DNA of 35,505 bases, taken from contig JAIETE010000317.1 of assembly GCA_019745505.1 (NCBI GenBank), forward strand, positions 1 through 35,505. Reading direction: 5' to 3'. The notes under the pieces are model-generated. The model was not told where the DNA came from. It saw only the letters and a program-made list of their open reading frames with translations, and did no database searches. Positions 24,848-33,009 of the stretch are shown here, one piece after another. This DNA comes from Candidatus Obscuribacterales bacterium. GTDB taxonomy: Bacteria > Cyanobacteriota > Vampirovibrionia > Obscuribacterales > Obscuribacteraceae. Made by a program: the position numbers and the translations under genes. Within the stretch, counting starts at the first letter, position 1. Every line of letters begins with the position of its first letter.

Positions 24848-25233
24848 AGTGAAGCAGCGCATAAGCCGGGTTCTGTGTTCGACTGTCATCTCTCTGGGAG
24901 TGTGGTCTCCCACACCCTCTAGCGGCATCGGCAACTTGGGGTGACGGGCAGCCACTTTCCCAAGCTATACCTTCGCCTTGCACCTTCAGCGGGGTTTACC
25001 TAGCCAAGGCCTCTCGACCTTGCTGGTGCGCTCTTACCGCACCGTTGCACCCTTACCAGATAAGCGATCTTCACTTTCGCTCAGACCACTCACGAACTGG
25101 CGGTCATCATTTCTGTGGCACTATCCTCACGCTCACGCGCACTGGGCATTACCCAGCAACCAGCCCTGCGGTGCCCGGACTTTCCTCACCTTGCCGATTA
25201 ATCGGCAAAGCGCGACAGTCTGCGCTACTTCAT
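24848..25233 (-). ncRNA. rnpB: RNase P RNA (rnpB), bacterial type
   Basis: About 386 nt, the normal size for the catalytic RNA of tRNA 5' processing. The 5' end pairs with the 3' end as P1: plus-strand TGCGCTACTTC near 25221-25231 and GAAGCAGCGCA at 24851-24861 form an 11-bp helix with one G-U. Conserved core segments are present on the minus strand: GAGGAAAGTCCGGGC (plus 25174-25188, P4 5' strand) near the 5' end, and ACAGAACCCGGCTTA (plus 24862-24876) near the 3' end. The 5' end follows a TATAAT box at the expected distance. The ends are inferred from P1 and the promoter, so they may be off by a few bases. Confidence 0.95.
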
Positions 25234-25238
25234 CTGCC

Positions 25239-25244
25239 ATTATA
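25239..25244 (-). promoter_or_regulatory. -10 box of the rnpB promoter
   Basis: On the minus strand a perfect TATAAT ends six bases before the inferred RNA start (about 25232-25233). No good -35 hexamer is evident at 17 bases. The upstream DNA instead holds an inverted repeat at 25258-25283. Confidence 0.75.
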
Positions 25245-25257
25245 CGACCACACGCCG

Positions 25258-25283
25258 GTTGTCGTTTTCCCAAAAGTGACAAC
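25258..25283. repeat. Dyad upstream of the rnpB -10 box
   Basis: GTTGTC (25258-25263) pairs with GACAAC (25278-25283), extended by TTTT/AAAA toward the centre after a small mismatch. It spans about -25 to -50 relative to the inferred rnpB start, so it could be a protein-binding site. The role is inferred. Confidence 0.45.
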
Positions 25284-25645
25284 CTTCTGAACTCAAACAT
25301 ACGCCTCGCTAGCTGTAAGTGATACGGTAGGCTGCGTCAAGATTGGTTCGCCTCTCTCACTGAGCTGATCAAGCTGAGGTCGGTGACGCTTGCGCTGCTC
25401 ACGGCAATCGTTTTGCGTAAAAACGCCAGTATGGCGAAAGCGGCCCGGCTGGCCAAATGTTACGAGTCTGGCGCCAGTTCGGCGAGTATCAATAGCAAAA
25501 GCTAGCGCAACCTAGCGCCCGCAAACACCCCGCCTGTGGGTTTTGCCACACCTCAGAATTTAGATACTAGCGAGAGCCTAAAGGCCTCAAGCAAAGCCGA
25601 AAAGCCAGGGCCCACCAGTAAATATGCATCCAGAACCACGCCTAT

Positions 25646-25662
25646 CGGGGAAATAAACCCCG
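25646..25662 (+). promoter_or_regulatory. Small hairpin in the S1-gene leader
   Basis: CGGGG (25646-25650) pairs with CCCCG (25658-25662) around a 7-base AAATAAA loop. It lies about 250 bases before the S1 start. The A-rich loop is the kind of single-stranded target S1 proteins bind, but that link is an inference. Confidence 0.35.
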
Positions 25663-25808
25663 CCTTCTGCTAGCTCGGCGATCGAAATAGTCGCTTGCTT
25701 TTCCCCTTGGCGACCTTTTAGGGTCCAGATATCCACCTTTACATCCTTTTCTGCACAGAGAAGTTTCAGTCCCTAAAACCCTTTGCGTTCCTTCCGTTTT
25801 CAAACTTA

Positions 25809-25828
25809 GACATCCCGTGCGGGATGTC
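25809..25828 (+). promoter_or_regulatory. Perfect 8-bp hairpin in the S1-gene leader
   Basis: GACATCCC (25809-25816) pairs with GGGATGTC (25821-25828) around GTGC. It ends 84 bases before the S1 start codon. No T-run follows. It may be part of a structured 5' leader. Confidence 0.5.
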
Positions 25829-25912
25829 GGACGGATTAGGCGCATCGGAATGGGGGTGGTGGCTCAGTCATGCCCACTGGAACGGGCTTCAAATATATCC
25901 GCAAGGAGATCT

Positions 25913-27460
25913 ATGAAAAACATGAATGGCACAACCTCTAACGTGTCCGCTCTCGTGAGCGGCACCAACTCCAACGTCGACAGCAGCGCTAACCAGCCTC
26001 TGTCTTTCGAAGCCCTTCTCGCTGACTACGACGTGCCTCGCGCCGTCGCGTTCGGTCAGGTAGTGGAAGGCACCATCCTCCCTTACGGCGACAACGCGCA
26101 CTTCTACGTCAGCATTGGCCAGAAGTCCGACGCGCTGCTGCCCAAGAAGGATGCAGGCGACCTCAAGCCCGGTGACACTTCCGAGTTCATCGTCGTCTCC
26201 GACGGCGACAGCGACGAAAGTGTGACGCTCTCGTTCACCCGCCTCCAGCACCAACGCGACATCGAAGCCGCCTGGGCCGCACTCCTGCAGCTCGTGGCCT
26301 CCGGCGACATCACCGAAGTGACCGTCATCGGCGTCGAGAAGCGCAAGGACGACGACCGGATTTCCGGTCTGAAAGCCTCGTTCCGCGGCCTCAAGGGCTT
26401 CATTCCGCTGTCGCTCGTCCAGGGCTCGGTGGATGGTCTCGTCGGCTCGAACATCCCGGTCAAGGTGCTCAAGGCCGAGGACAAGGGACGCTTCAGCAAC
26501 ATCCTCTTCAGCAACAAGGCGGCCAACGAAGCTCTCGTCGGCAATGCCATCGCCGGCCTCGAAGAGGGCTCGGTGGTGACGGGCACGGTGACGAAGTTCA
26601 TGCTCGAGAAGAAGGATGCGCGCAACGAAGGCGCCCCGCGTCGCGAAACCGGCGTGCTCGTCGAATTCCAACCGGGAGTCAGCGGCTTCGTCCACAAGAG
26701 CAACATCAGCGATTCGCGTGGCGTCAAGCCCAGCGACGTGCTGAAGCTCGGTCAGGTCGTCCAGGTGAAGATCGTCAGCATCGACGCCGAGTCGCAGCGC
26801 ATCTCGCTGAGCTACAAGGACGTGGAAGCCAACCGCGAGGCGATTGCCGCGCAGCAGGCTGAAGCGATCCGCAATCAGCTCGGCGACCTGAGCGTCGGCG
26901 AGAAGCTCACCGGGCGCGTCAAGCGCGTGCTCTTCGAGCGCGAAACCAACCCGTCGGCCGAAAAGCGCGAACTCGGTGCGATCGTCGTGCTGCCCAACGG
27001 CACTGAGGCGTTCCTGCATCGCAACGAGTGCTCCGACAGCCGCCTGGTGAACATCTCTCATCTGATGAAGGTGGGCGATGAGATCCTCGTCGAAGTGAAG
27101 TACGTCGATCTGGAGGCCGGTCGCGTTCAGCTCACCTTCAAGAAGGTGGCCGAGAACAAGGAACGGGTGCAGGCGGTGTCGGAAGAGCTGAAGAGCTCTT
27201 TCCGCTTGACGCTTTCGGTGGGCGACCATCGTCGCGGCACCGTCGCTCGCGTCGTGCCCTTCGGTGCGTTCATCCGCATCGGCGGCGGCGTGGAAGCGCT
27301 GTTGCACGTCAGCGACATCACCAGCGACCGCTCCCGCCAGGAAACCGAACTGGCTGCGCTGAAGACCGGCACCCCTCTCGACGTGGTGATCTCGAAGACC
27401 GAGGAAGACGGCAAGGGACACACGAAGGTCTGGGTGACCCTGGCTGCCGAACAGGCGTAA
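25913..27460 (+). CDS. Multi-S1-domain RNA-binding protein, RpsA-like
   Basis: 515 aa. The ATG at 25913 is preceded by AAGGAG (25903-25908); the frame is open upstream but without a site. Five S1-type OB folds can be traced, starting near residues 48, 125, 215, 320 and 435. The clearest is the last: G-T-V-A-R-V-V-P-F-G-A-F-I-R-I with H-V-S-D-I. Others show G-F-V-H-K-S-N-I and G-F-I-P-L-S-L-V. The first two are degenerate, and the 'E-x-x-F-I-V-V-S-D-G-D' link is like cyanobacterial-type S1. Codons are highly GC-biased, a sign of high expression. It may be ribosomal protein S1 or a paralogue that binds mRNA. The length fits a shortened, five-domain S1. The leader is long and structured, so self-regulation is possible. 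Confidence 0.85.
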   Translation: MKNMNGTTSNVSALVSGTNSNVDSSANQPLSFEALLADYDVPRAVAFGQVVEGTILPYGDNAHFYVSIGQKSDALLPKKDAGDLKPGDTSEFIVVSDGDSDESVTLSFTRLQHQRDIEAAWAALLQLVASGDITEVTVIGVEKRKDDDRISGLKASFRGLKGFIPLSLVQGSVDGLVGSNIPVKVLKAEDKGRFSNILFSNKAANEALVGNAIAGLEEGSVVTGTVTKFMLEKKDARNEGAPRRETGVLVEFQPGVSGFVHKSNISDSRGVKPSDVLKLGQVVQVKIVSIDAESQRISLSYKDVEANREAIAAQQAEAIRNQLGDLSVGEKLTGRVKRVLFERETNPSAEKRELGAIVVLPNGTEAFLHRNECSDSRLVNISHLMKVGDEILVEVKYVDLEAGRVQLTFKKVAENKERVQAVSEELKSSFRLTLSVGDHRRGTVARVVPFGAFIRIGGGVEALLHVSDITSDRSRQETELAALKTGTPLDVVISKTEEDGKGHTKVWVTLAAEQA

Positions 27461-27950
27461 ACGCCTAGGGATTCTCCTCTGCTGCTGTGAAGCGGCAGGG
27501 CTGAATTCCGGGAGGGGGATTGGGGGCTTCGGCCTCCAGTCCTTCTCCTTTTGGCACCATTTTTACTACGCTTTATCGTATCAACAAAACCACAACAGAA
27601 AACACCAATTCAACAGGCGCCGGACTTATCTAATTCAGCCGCGCCACCCTGACAACCCATTTCGTTACAGGGCTCTGCCGACCACGGCCTTGAAACTCGG
27701 CTGCGCGGCACCCTAAGTTTCTAGATCTCATTTTCTCTTCTTGATTCAGGAATCAAATCCCTAAGCCTCTATATCTGCTTGCTCAAAGCACTCTTACCCC
27801 CGTTTCTCAAGCGCTTTTTCTATGCGCGCGGGCTGTAACAGTCTCTGGGCTATGAGGCAGCAGTCGGCTTCCTGACTCGGTTTTGCGGACATCAAAATCC
27901 TGCCAAATCGACAAAACAGCCGCTGAGCCAGCAACTACGGATACACTGAC
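27461..27950. other. Intergenic region with one terminator
   Basis: Apart from the terminator at 27511-27552, nothing convincing is visible in this 490-base gap. The right end should hold the nadD promoter. There is no consensus pair. Confidence 0.5.
27511..27552 (+). terminator. Intrinsic terminator after the S1 gene
   Basis: A long stem with a TTCG tetraloop: GGAGGGGGATTGGGGGC (27511-27527) pairs with GCCTCCAGTCCTTCTCC (27532-27548) with some mismatches, followed by TTTT. UUCG loops are unusually stable. Confidence 0.88.
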
Positions 27951-28658
27951 ATGAAAACCATGACCGAAATCGGCATCATGGGCGGCACCTTCAACCCAAT
28001 GCACATTCGTGAATTGGCGGTTGCACAGTTCGCCCTTGAACAGCATGGTCTCGCCAAGGTGATTTTCGTTCCCAATGGCACGCCTCCGCACAAGAAAGTC
28101 GACGTTTTGGACCGCGAAAGCAGGTTCGAGATGGTCAAAGCGGGCGTCAAGGACAATCACCTTTTCGAGGCTTCTCGTATCGAAATCGACCGTCCCGGCA
28201 TCACCTGGACTATCGACACCCTCAAGCAGTTGAAAGAACAGCTCGGCGACAACGTCCGGCTCAACTTCATCTGCGGCGAGGACGTCATCGACAATCTGGT
28301 TCGCTATGACCGACGCGCGGAGTTTCTCGGATTGGCAAGACTGCTCATCTCTCCGCGTGCCAGTGAAGACGCTCAGAAGGCGCTCATCACCTGGCGCGAA
28401 ACCCTTCCTGAAGCGCAAATCGAGCTGATTGACTGCCCGCCCAGCGGCATCAGCAGCACGCTGGTGCGCAAATGGATCCGCGCCGGCAAGTCAATCCGCT
28501 ACGTCGTACCTGCCGCCGTCGCCGAAATCATCGAGCGCAAGGGGCACTACAAAGAGGTGATTCCAGCCGAAACATCGACCGAAGCAGCCTCCGGCAACCG
28601 CCCTTTCTTTGTCACTTCGATGAAAGTTTCGGGCCGCCGACGTCCTCTGGCCGGATAG
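27951..28658 (+). CDS. nadD: NadD-like nucleotidyltransferase with altered HxGH motif
   Basis: 235 aa; ATG at 27951 (or 27960), no clear ribosome site. NadD adds AMP from ATP to nicotinate mononucleotide to make deamido-NAD. The fold is clear: G-G-T-F-N-P-M-H near residue 11, V-P-N-G-T-P-P-H-K, F-I-C-G-E-D, and I-S-S-T-L-V-R with V-P-A-A-V-A-E-I-I-E near the end. The hallmark H-x-G-H reads H-I-R-E: the first His is kept, Gly is Arg, the second His is Glu. In the G-A-D region the sequence is G-E-D-V-I-D-N-L-V-R-Y where P-K-W is usual. A 30-residue tail follows the normal end. Loss of the second His should cripple adenylyl transfer, so this is perhaps a changed-function paralogue. Monocistronic, with a terminator. 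Confidence 0.85.
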   Translation: MKTMTEIGIMGGTFNPMHIRELAVAQFALEQHGLAKVIFVPNGTPPHKKVDVLDRESRFEMVKAGVKDNHLFEASRIEIDRPGITWTIDTLKQLKEQLGDNVRLNFICGEDVIDNLVRYDRRAEFLGLARLLISPRASEDAQKALITWRETLPEAQIELIDCPPSGISSTLVRKWIRAGKSIRYVVPAAVAEIIERKGHYKEVIPAETSTEAASGNRPFFVTSMKVSGRRRPLAG

Positions 28659-28673
28659 CAGCCGGACACATCC

Positions 28674-28727
28674 GTTGACCCGCCTTTGAACGGCTTCCAC
28701 AGCCCTTCACCGGCGGGTCAACTTTTT
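28674..28727 (+). terminator. Intrinsic terminator after the NadD-like gene
   Basis: GTTGACCCGCC (28674-28684) pairs perfectly with GGCGGGTCAAC (28712-28722), then TTTTT. It lies 16 bases past the stop. Confidence 0.93.
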
Positions 28728-28808
28728 ACGCCACATTTACTACATTAGATAATATCCACAAAAACCGGAGCGCGCCTGGTATCAAATACGGTGACGACTA
28801 CAACGGCT

Positions 28809-29798
28809 TCAATCGTCTTCAGCAGAGATTTCGTCCACCAGTTTCTTAATCCCGGCTATTGAAGTCTCATCACTGTCGATCTCTTCCACCTGCCGCAAAC
28901 ACTTGTAAGACTCCTCATAGTTGCCATCCAGGGCCTCGGCTCTAGACATGTGCAACCAGGCATTAACGTAATAAGGATTGATGTCTATCGCCTTACGCAG
29001 AATTTTCTTGGCTTGCCCGACATCGCCCAGCTGAATAAACAAACATCCCAGATTTCCATAAGGCCACTCGAAATCCGGATACTCTGCAATCAGCGCCTCG
29101 AATGTCTCGCGCGCACCTTCCTCATCGCCGCTGCAAAACTGGTTGAATCCGTGGATATTAGTCTGCTCTGCAACCAGTGGAACAGGATGGCGGGGAATTT
29201 TCGTTCGCAGATAGGATGCTGCCAGTTTGCCCGATTCACCGTTCGGTTCCACCTCTATGGCAAAGGCAAGTGCATCTCTGGCCTGCTCGGTCCAGCCGAT
29301 TTCTTTATACTTCAAGCCCAGCTCGTAATACTCCGCGGCGCTGAGCCCTTCGGGAACATCCAGAGGCGGCGGATCGGAGTTCTTCAACTCTGTCATCGAC
29401 TCCAATAATTTGCTCAAATACTGATCTACTTCACTTTCCGCCACCCCGAGCGCAATAAGCTGTTTTCTGATTTCAGCTTCCGCGTCGCCGTCCGAGTCCA
29501 GCCCGGCAGTCGACTTGAATGGTCCGGCATCGTAGTCCGGGTCGTCGGTTGCCGCCTTGCGCCATAACTTCAAAAGATTGAGACTGAATTTGAGACTTTC
29601 AGTCATGGCTCCATCACTGTCCGCTTCCTTGCCTTTCTCAGGGTCTTCAGCAGAGGCTAGCGCCCGTCTCATTTCGCTCGAACGCGTCAAGGCTTCGACA
29701 GCCTGCTTCTGGCAGCCCATGAGCATATAAAGCGCCCCAAGCCGTTTATAGCCCTTTGACGTCAGTCCATCTGGCACTTCTTTGGGAGGCAGCGGCAT
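28809..29798 (-). CDS. TPR-repeat protein, 329 aa
   Basis: The start is placed at the ATG at 29798. The frame stays open upstream to a TTG at 30011, but that part encodes a Cys/Trp-rich stretch without a ribosome site; the chosen ATG also has only a weak GAG. There is no signal peptide. TPR units are seen at about residues 10-45 (K-R-L-G-A-L-Y-M-L-M-G-C-Q-K-Q-A), 155-190 (Y-Y-E-L-G-L-K-Y-K-E-I-G-W-T-E-Q-A), and three near the end, such as W-P-Y-G-N-L-G-C-L-F-I-Q-L-G-D and W-L-H-M-S-R-A-E-A-L-D-G-N-Y-E. Between them is an acidic linker. The last TPR block resembles tandem repeats with A-x-I-N-P-Y-Y spacing. It is likely a scaffold; the partner is unknown. Confidence 0.8.
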   Translation of the reverse strand: MPLPPKEVPDGLTSKGYKRLGALYMLMGCQKQAVEALTRSSEMRRALASAEDPEKGKEADSDGAMTESLKFSLNLLKLWRKAATDDPDYDAGPFKSTAGLDSDGDAEAEIRKQLIALGVAESEVDQYLSKLLESMTELKNSDPPPLDVPEGLSAAEYYELGLKYKEIGWTEQARDALAFAIEVEPNGESGKLAASYLRTKIPRHPVPLVAEQTNIHGFNQFCSGDEEGARETFEALIAEYPDFEWPYGNLGCLFIQLGDVGQAKKILRKAIDINPYYVNAWLHMSRAEALDGNYEESYKCLRQVEEIDSDETSIAGIKKLVDEISAEDD

Positions 29799-30062
29799 GC
29801 TTTCTACTCGGCGGAGATTCCAACTACTGGCGAAACTATTCGAGCAACCGGCAAAGAGTTCGCTTTCGAATTGAAAGATTAAGCGACTCAATCTGCTCGC
29901 ACAGATCACATTTACCCAGATCAGCTTTCTATAAATTGGCAAGTTAAAGACAATCACTAAAGATTCGCAAGCAAGAGCAAATAGAAAATGACACCATATG
30001 AGGTGCCACAACCATGTTTCAAACTGTGAAATGCCCCAGGGACGCCAAGACTCCCCTTGCGA

Positions 30063-30473
30063 CTAGAAGATTGTCATTTCAAATCCATACGCCAGGGCAG
30101 CGTTATAGTCATCTTCCGAAAAACCATCGCAATCCTTCGCCAACTCATCAACGAAAACCCGCTCTTTATCTGGCAATTCGAATTCGGCTCCCGGCGGATT
30201 TTCAGTTGTCCACTGAAATACAAGCTTGCATGCTTTGTCGAAAAGCGCCTCTACGCGAGTATAAGCCGACACATATTGAGGATCGGAATATCCAGGAATC
30301 TTCTCTTTCAATTTAGGCAGAAGGTTCTTGTCCAGACGACTCTTCTCGCTGAAGAGCTCAACCGCTCCCTGCAAAAGTAGTTTTTCGTCTGCTTCCGTTT
30401 TCTTCATTACAAGATCGCTGCTCCTTCCAGGCAGAAAATCGGGGGCTCGAAATGCCTCGCGTCTGACAATCAT
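30063..30473 (-). CDS. Unassigned small protein, 136 aa
   Basis: The start is uncertain. The ATG at 30473 has GGGG only 3 bases upstream. The ATG at 30407 has AAGGAG at about 13 bases and would give a 114-aa protein. The body is mainly helical and charged, with a K-N-L-L-P-K-L-K-E-K-I-P-G-Y-S-D segment, a F-Q-W-T-T-E-N region near 90, and the end A-L-A-Y-G-F-E-M-T-I-F. No signal peptide, motif or known family was recognised. It lies upstream of the TPR gene in the same direction (264 bases apart), and a joint role is possible but not shown. Confidence 0.55.
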   Translation of the reverse strand: MIVRREAFRAPDFLPGRSSDLVMKKTEADEKLLLQGAVELFSEKSRLDKNLLPKLKEKIPGYSDPQYVSAYTRVEALFDKACKLVFQWTTENPPGAEFELPDKERVFVDELAKDCDGFSEDDYNAALAYGFEMTIF

Positions 30474-30632
30474 TTTCCCCGGAAAAGCGACGAATTATCC
30501 CTTTACCGGCTTGCTGCACACAAACTATCACAGTCCAGCCACGAACGCCCGTATCGTTTCAAAATTACTCGAAGTAAAGAGCGCCAATGCCTACTACATT
30601 TTATGGTTGTCCCAAGAACAAAAGAAAGAGAA

Positions 30633-30662
30633 GAGAGGAGGAGATTTTGTTCTCCCCCTCTC
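30633..30662 (-). terminator. Intrinsic terminator after the DUF4139 gene
   Basis: On the minus strand GAGAGGGGGAGA (30651-30662) pairs with TCTCCTCCTCTC (30633-30644) around a 6-base loop with one mismatch, then TTCTCTTTCTTTT, rich in T. It lies 73 bases past the stop at 30735. Confidence 0.75.
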
Positions 30663-30734
30663 CCTCCGACCCACATCACCAAAGCAACAGCCGATACAGG
30701 ACCGGCTGCTGGTTCAGTTCAGCACGCGTGCAGC

Positions 30735-32369
30735 TTAGTTGATCTTCCAGCGGATGCCGTAGCCGACCGTGGTCTGGCCGTTGGCCGGGACATCGACCGT
30801 GAAGGTGCCGCTGTTCTCGTTGTCGGAAATCAGGTCGTGCGTCTTGTCGAGGAACGAGTAGCCGTGCGGCAGCTGTTCCTGGACGATCACCTGGACCGGC
30901 TTGTCCTTGAAGTTGTAGAGCGTGATCTCGCGCTGCTCCTCGCGGAAGCGCGGCTTCGGCTCCTTCTTCGCCTTCTTGCCGGCGCCTTCGGCGACTTCCT
31001 GACGGCGACGCGAATGCTCACCGGGAGTGCCGACGCGCGGGCCGCCCTGGATGGACATGCTCATGCGCGGGCCACCCTCGAAACCGCCTTCGGAGGCAAC
31101 CTCGTGCTGCGGGAAGACGTGACCGCCCTCCGGCACCGGCTCGACTTCCGGCTCCTTCTCTTCGGGGTCCTGATGGAAGGACACCAGGCGACGGGTCGCC
31201 TTGACGTCGGACGACGGCGTGGTCAGCTCGAGCTTGAAGGCCTCGCCCTTGGCGACGGAGGCGATGTAGAGCTGCGGGTCGGTCTTCTGGTACTTACCAG
31301 TGGAATCCGGCTGGAACACCGCGACTTCGCCGGCCGGCAGCGCGAAGCCGAGGTTGTTCTCAGCGTCGTTGCGCAGGCGCAGGCGCACGAAGACGGGCAG
31401 CTTCTGCGCGTCTTCCTCGGTGCTGCCGAAGTGGTAGTTGTACGCGGCCGGCAGGTGGAGCTCAGCCTTCACCGGCACGTCCTTGGCGACGACCAGGTAG
31501 GGTCGCTTCGTCTCGCCGTTCTTGATGGACAGCTTCTCGGGAAGCAGATAGATCTTCTGCTCACCGACGGAGCCGACCTCGGCATTGTCCGCGTAGTCGG
31601 CCTGGGCGCCGAACGAAGCGGCCATCGGCTGCATCGCGGACTCGAGACTGGCCGCGCGAGCGCCACCACGGGCACTGCGACCGCCGCGGGAGGTGTTGTG
31701 CGCAGCCAGCAGCTTCAGCTGGGCGTCTTCGAAGTCGGCGCCGGTCTGGTTGTTCAGCTTGACGCGGCAGCGCAGCTTGGTCACGGTACCGGTCTTGTCG
31801 TCGTAGAACACCGCGTAGCGCGGGGCCCACGAGAGACCGCCGGTCTCGTACATGGAATTGAGCAGGTAAACGCCGGATTCGGCGGTCGTCGGCTCGAGCG
31901 ACAGCGCGGGAGTGGCGCTGAGGCCATCGGGGATGGATTCGAGCTCGAACTTCGGGGTGACCGGCACGACGTTGATGCCGTTGGCGTCCTCGATGACGAG
32001 CTGGTTGCCGAGCACGAAGCGGAGCGTGCCGGTGGTGCGAATCACACCCTGAGCGGTCTGCTCGAGAAGCGTGATCTTGCGGCCGACTGCCTTCTGGAGC
32101 AGCGTTGCGGACGAGAGGTTGGCGGGCTTGAAGCTGTCGGGACCGAGCTTGAAGGCGCCAGGACCGGAGACATCGGAGACCTCGAAAGAGTCCTCGACGA
32201 AGTTCTGCGGCAGGCCTTCCAGCTGAATGGTCACCTTGCCCTTGGGCAGCTCGACCTGGCGCGACTCGTGGACAACGGCGTCACCGGACTGGTACACGGT
32301 GAGTTCGACTGACGTGGGCTTCTCGGAACGGACGACCTGTCCGTCATTCTTCGAATTCGAAGTGCTCAT
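30735..32369 (-). CDS. DUF4139 domain protein
   Basis: 544 aa. The ATG at 32369 follows AAGGA at about 12 bases. The family is recognised from the start V-E-L-T-V-Y-Q-S-G-D-A-V-V then L-P-K-G-K-V-T-I-Q-L-E-G-L-P (residues about 20-55), the middle W-A-P-R-Y-A-V-F-Y, and the C-terminal P-V-Q-V-I-V-Q-E-Q-L-P with G-Y-G-I-R-W. DUF4139/MuiA-like proteins normally carry a signal peptide; this one begins with a hydrophilic segment and has none, so it is probably cytoplasmic. Residues about 400-460 hold a Gly/Met- and Lys-rich insert. The function of the family is not established. GC-rich codons suggest good expression. It stands alone with its own terminator. Confidence 0.82.
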   Translation of the reverse strand: MSTSNSKNDGQVVRSEKPTSVELTVYQSGDAVVHESRQVELPKGKVTIQLEGLPQNFVEDSFEVSDVSGPGAFKLGPDSFKPANLSSATLLQKAVGRKITLLEQTAQGVIRTTGTLRFVLGNQLVIEDANGINVVPVTPKFELESIPDGLSATPALSLEPTTAESGVYLLNSMYETGGLSWAPRYAVFYDDKTGTVTKLRCRVKLNNQTGADFEDAQLKLLAAHNTSRGGRSARGGARAASLESAMQPMAASFGAQADYADNAEVGSVGEQKIYLLPEKLSIKNGETKRPYLVVAKDVPVKAELHLPAAYNYHFGSTEEDAQKLPVFVRLRLRNDAENNLGFALPAGEVAVFQPDSTGKYQKTDPQLYIASVAKGEAFKLELTTPSSDVKATRRLVSFHQDPEEKEPEVEPVPEGGHVFPQHEVASEGGFEGGPRMSMSIQGGPRVGTPGEHSRRRQEVAEGAGKKAKKEPKPRFREEQREITLYNFKDKPVQVIVQEQLPHGYSFLDKTHDLISDNENSGTFTVDVPANGQTTVGYGIRWKIN

Positions 32370-33009
32370 GTGTTCACTTTTCCTTGCTTGCTGAGTGGGT
32401 TACCACTCGGGCTAGACCTTGTGTGTGACTTGCTGAATGCAAGCCGGTGATGGAAGCAAGAAAGCCTGACCACCCGCCTCGTAACACTCTCTGCGACCAC
32501 GAGTTGCAAACCGACACGGATCATCCCTTGTCACCCTTGGGTGGTTTGGATGTCTGTCGAGTTCAACTGCGCTGTAAAAGAGTGTCGGGTGGTATCAGGC
32601 AAAAATAGATGGGTAAACGAGGTAATTCACCCTAACAACCTCGACAAATTTGTTGCCATGCAGCTCATGTCAACCTTTTACAAACGGAAACCAAAAACAC
32701 CCGCAAATCGAATGGGCACGGCACCCTGATTTCAAGAGGTGTGACTAATTTAGGTTTTTGGATTGCCAAGACATTGCGCTAGGTAAGAAAGGCTCGTGCA
32801 AAGAGGTTTTTTGTGGATCGCTTCTCAATAGAGCCACAAAAGATGCAAAGTGCTAGCGCAAAGTTTCACATCGGAAGCTTCTTTCACGTCAAGTTCACGG
32901 TCCGTGCTGTTTTATTGTCTTGTCAGCCCCTTCAACTTGGCAGCCCCAAATAACTAGGCCAGGTCCTTCGCCTGGTCTGCTGCCTTGCCGTTACTAAGAC
33001 CCCACCCCG
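32370..33009. other. Intergenic region, about 640 bases
   Basis: No gene is supported. There is a small CACCC-TT-GGGTG hairpin near 32535. The remainder shows no conserved motif I can name. Promoters for both flanking genes should lie here, but no clear -35/-10 pair was identified. Confidence 0.45.

Larger units (their letters stand above)
25234..25912. other. Long intergenic region between rnpB and the S1 gene
   Basis: About 680 bases with no supported gene. Near rnpB a minus frame is open for 72 codons (25296-25511) but has no start codon. On the plus side, the S1-gene leader holds two perfect hairpins (25646-25662 and 25809-25828). No tmRNA tag, SRP RNA signature or tRNA was found. Confidence 0.5.

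Noticed and set aside
25234-25912. Search for tmRNA or SRP RNA near rnpB
   Set aside because: No tag-peptide frame and no SRP core sequence could be found.
25889-27421. 510-aa minus-strand open frame
   Set aside because: It is a shadow of the GC-rich S1-domain gene, which has clear domain repeats and a strong ribosome site.
30603-32312. 569-aa plus-strand open frame
   Set aside because: It is antisense to the DUF4139 gene; its translation is a Leu/Val/Arg/Gly-rich shadow without motifs or ribosome site.
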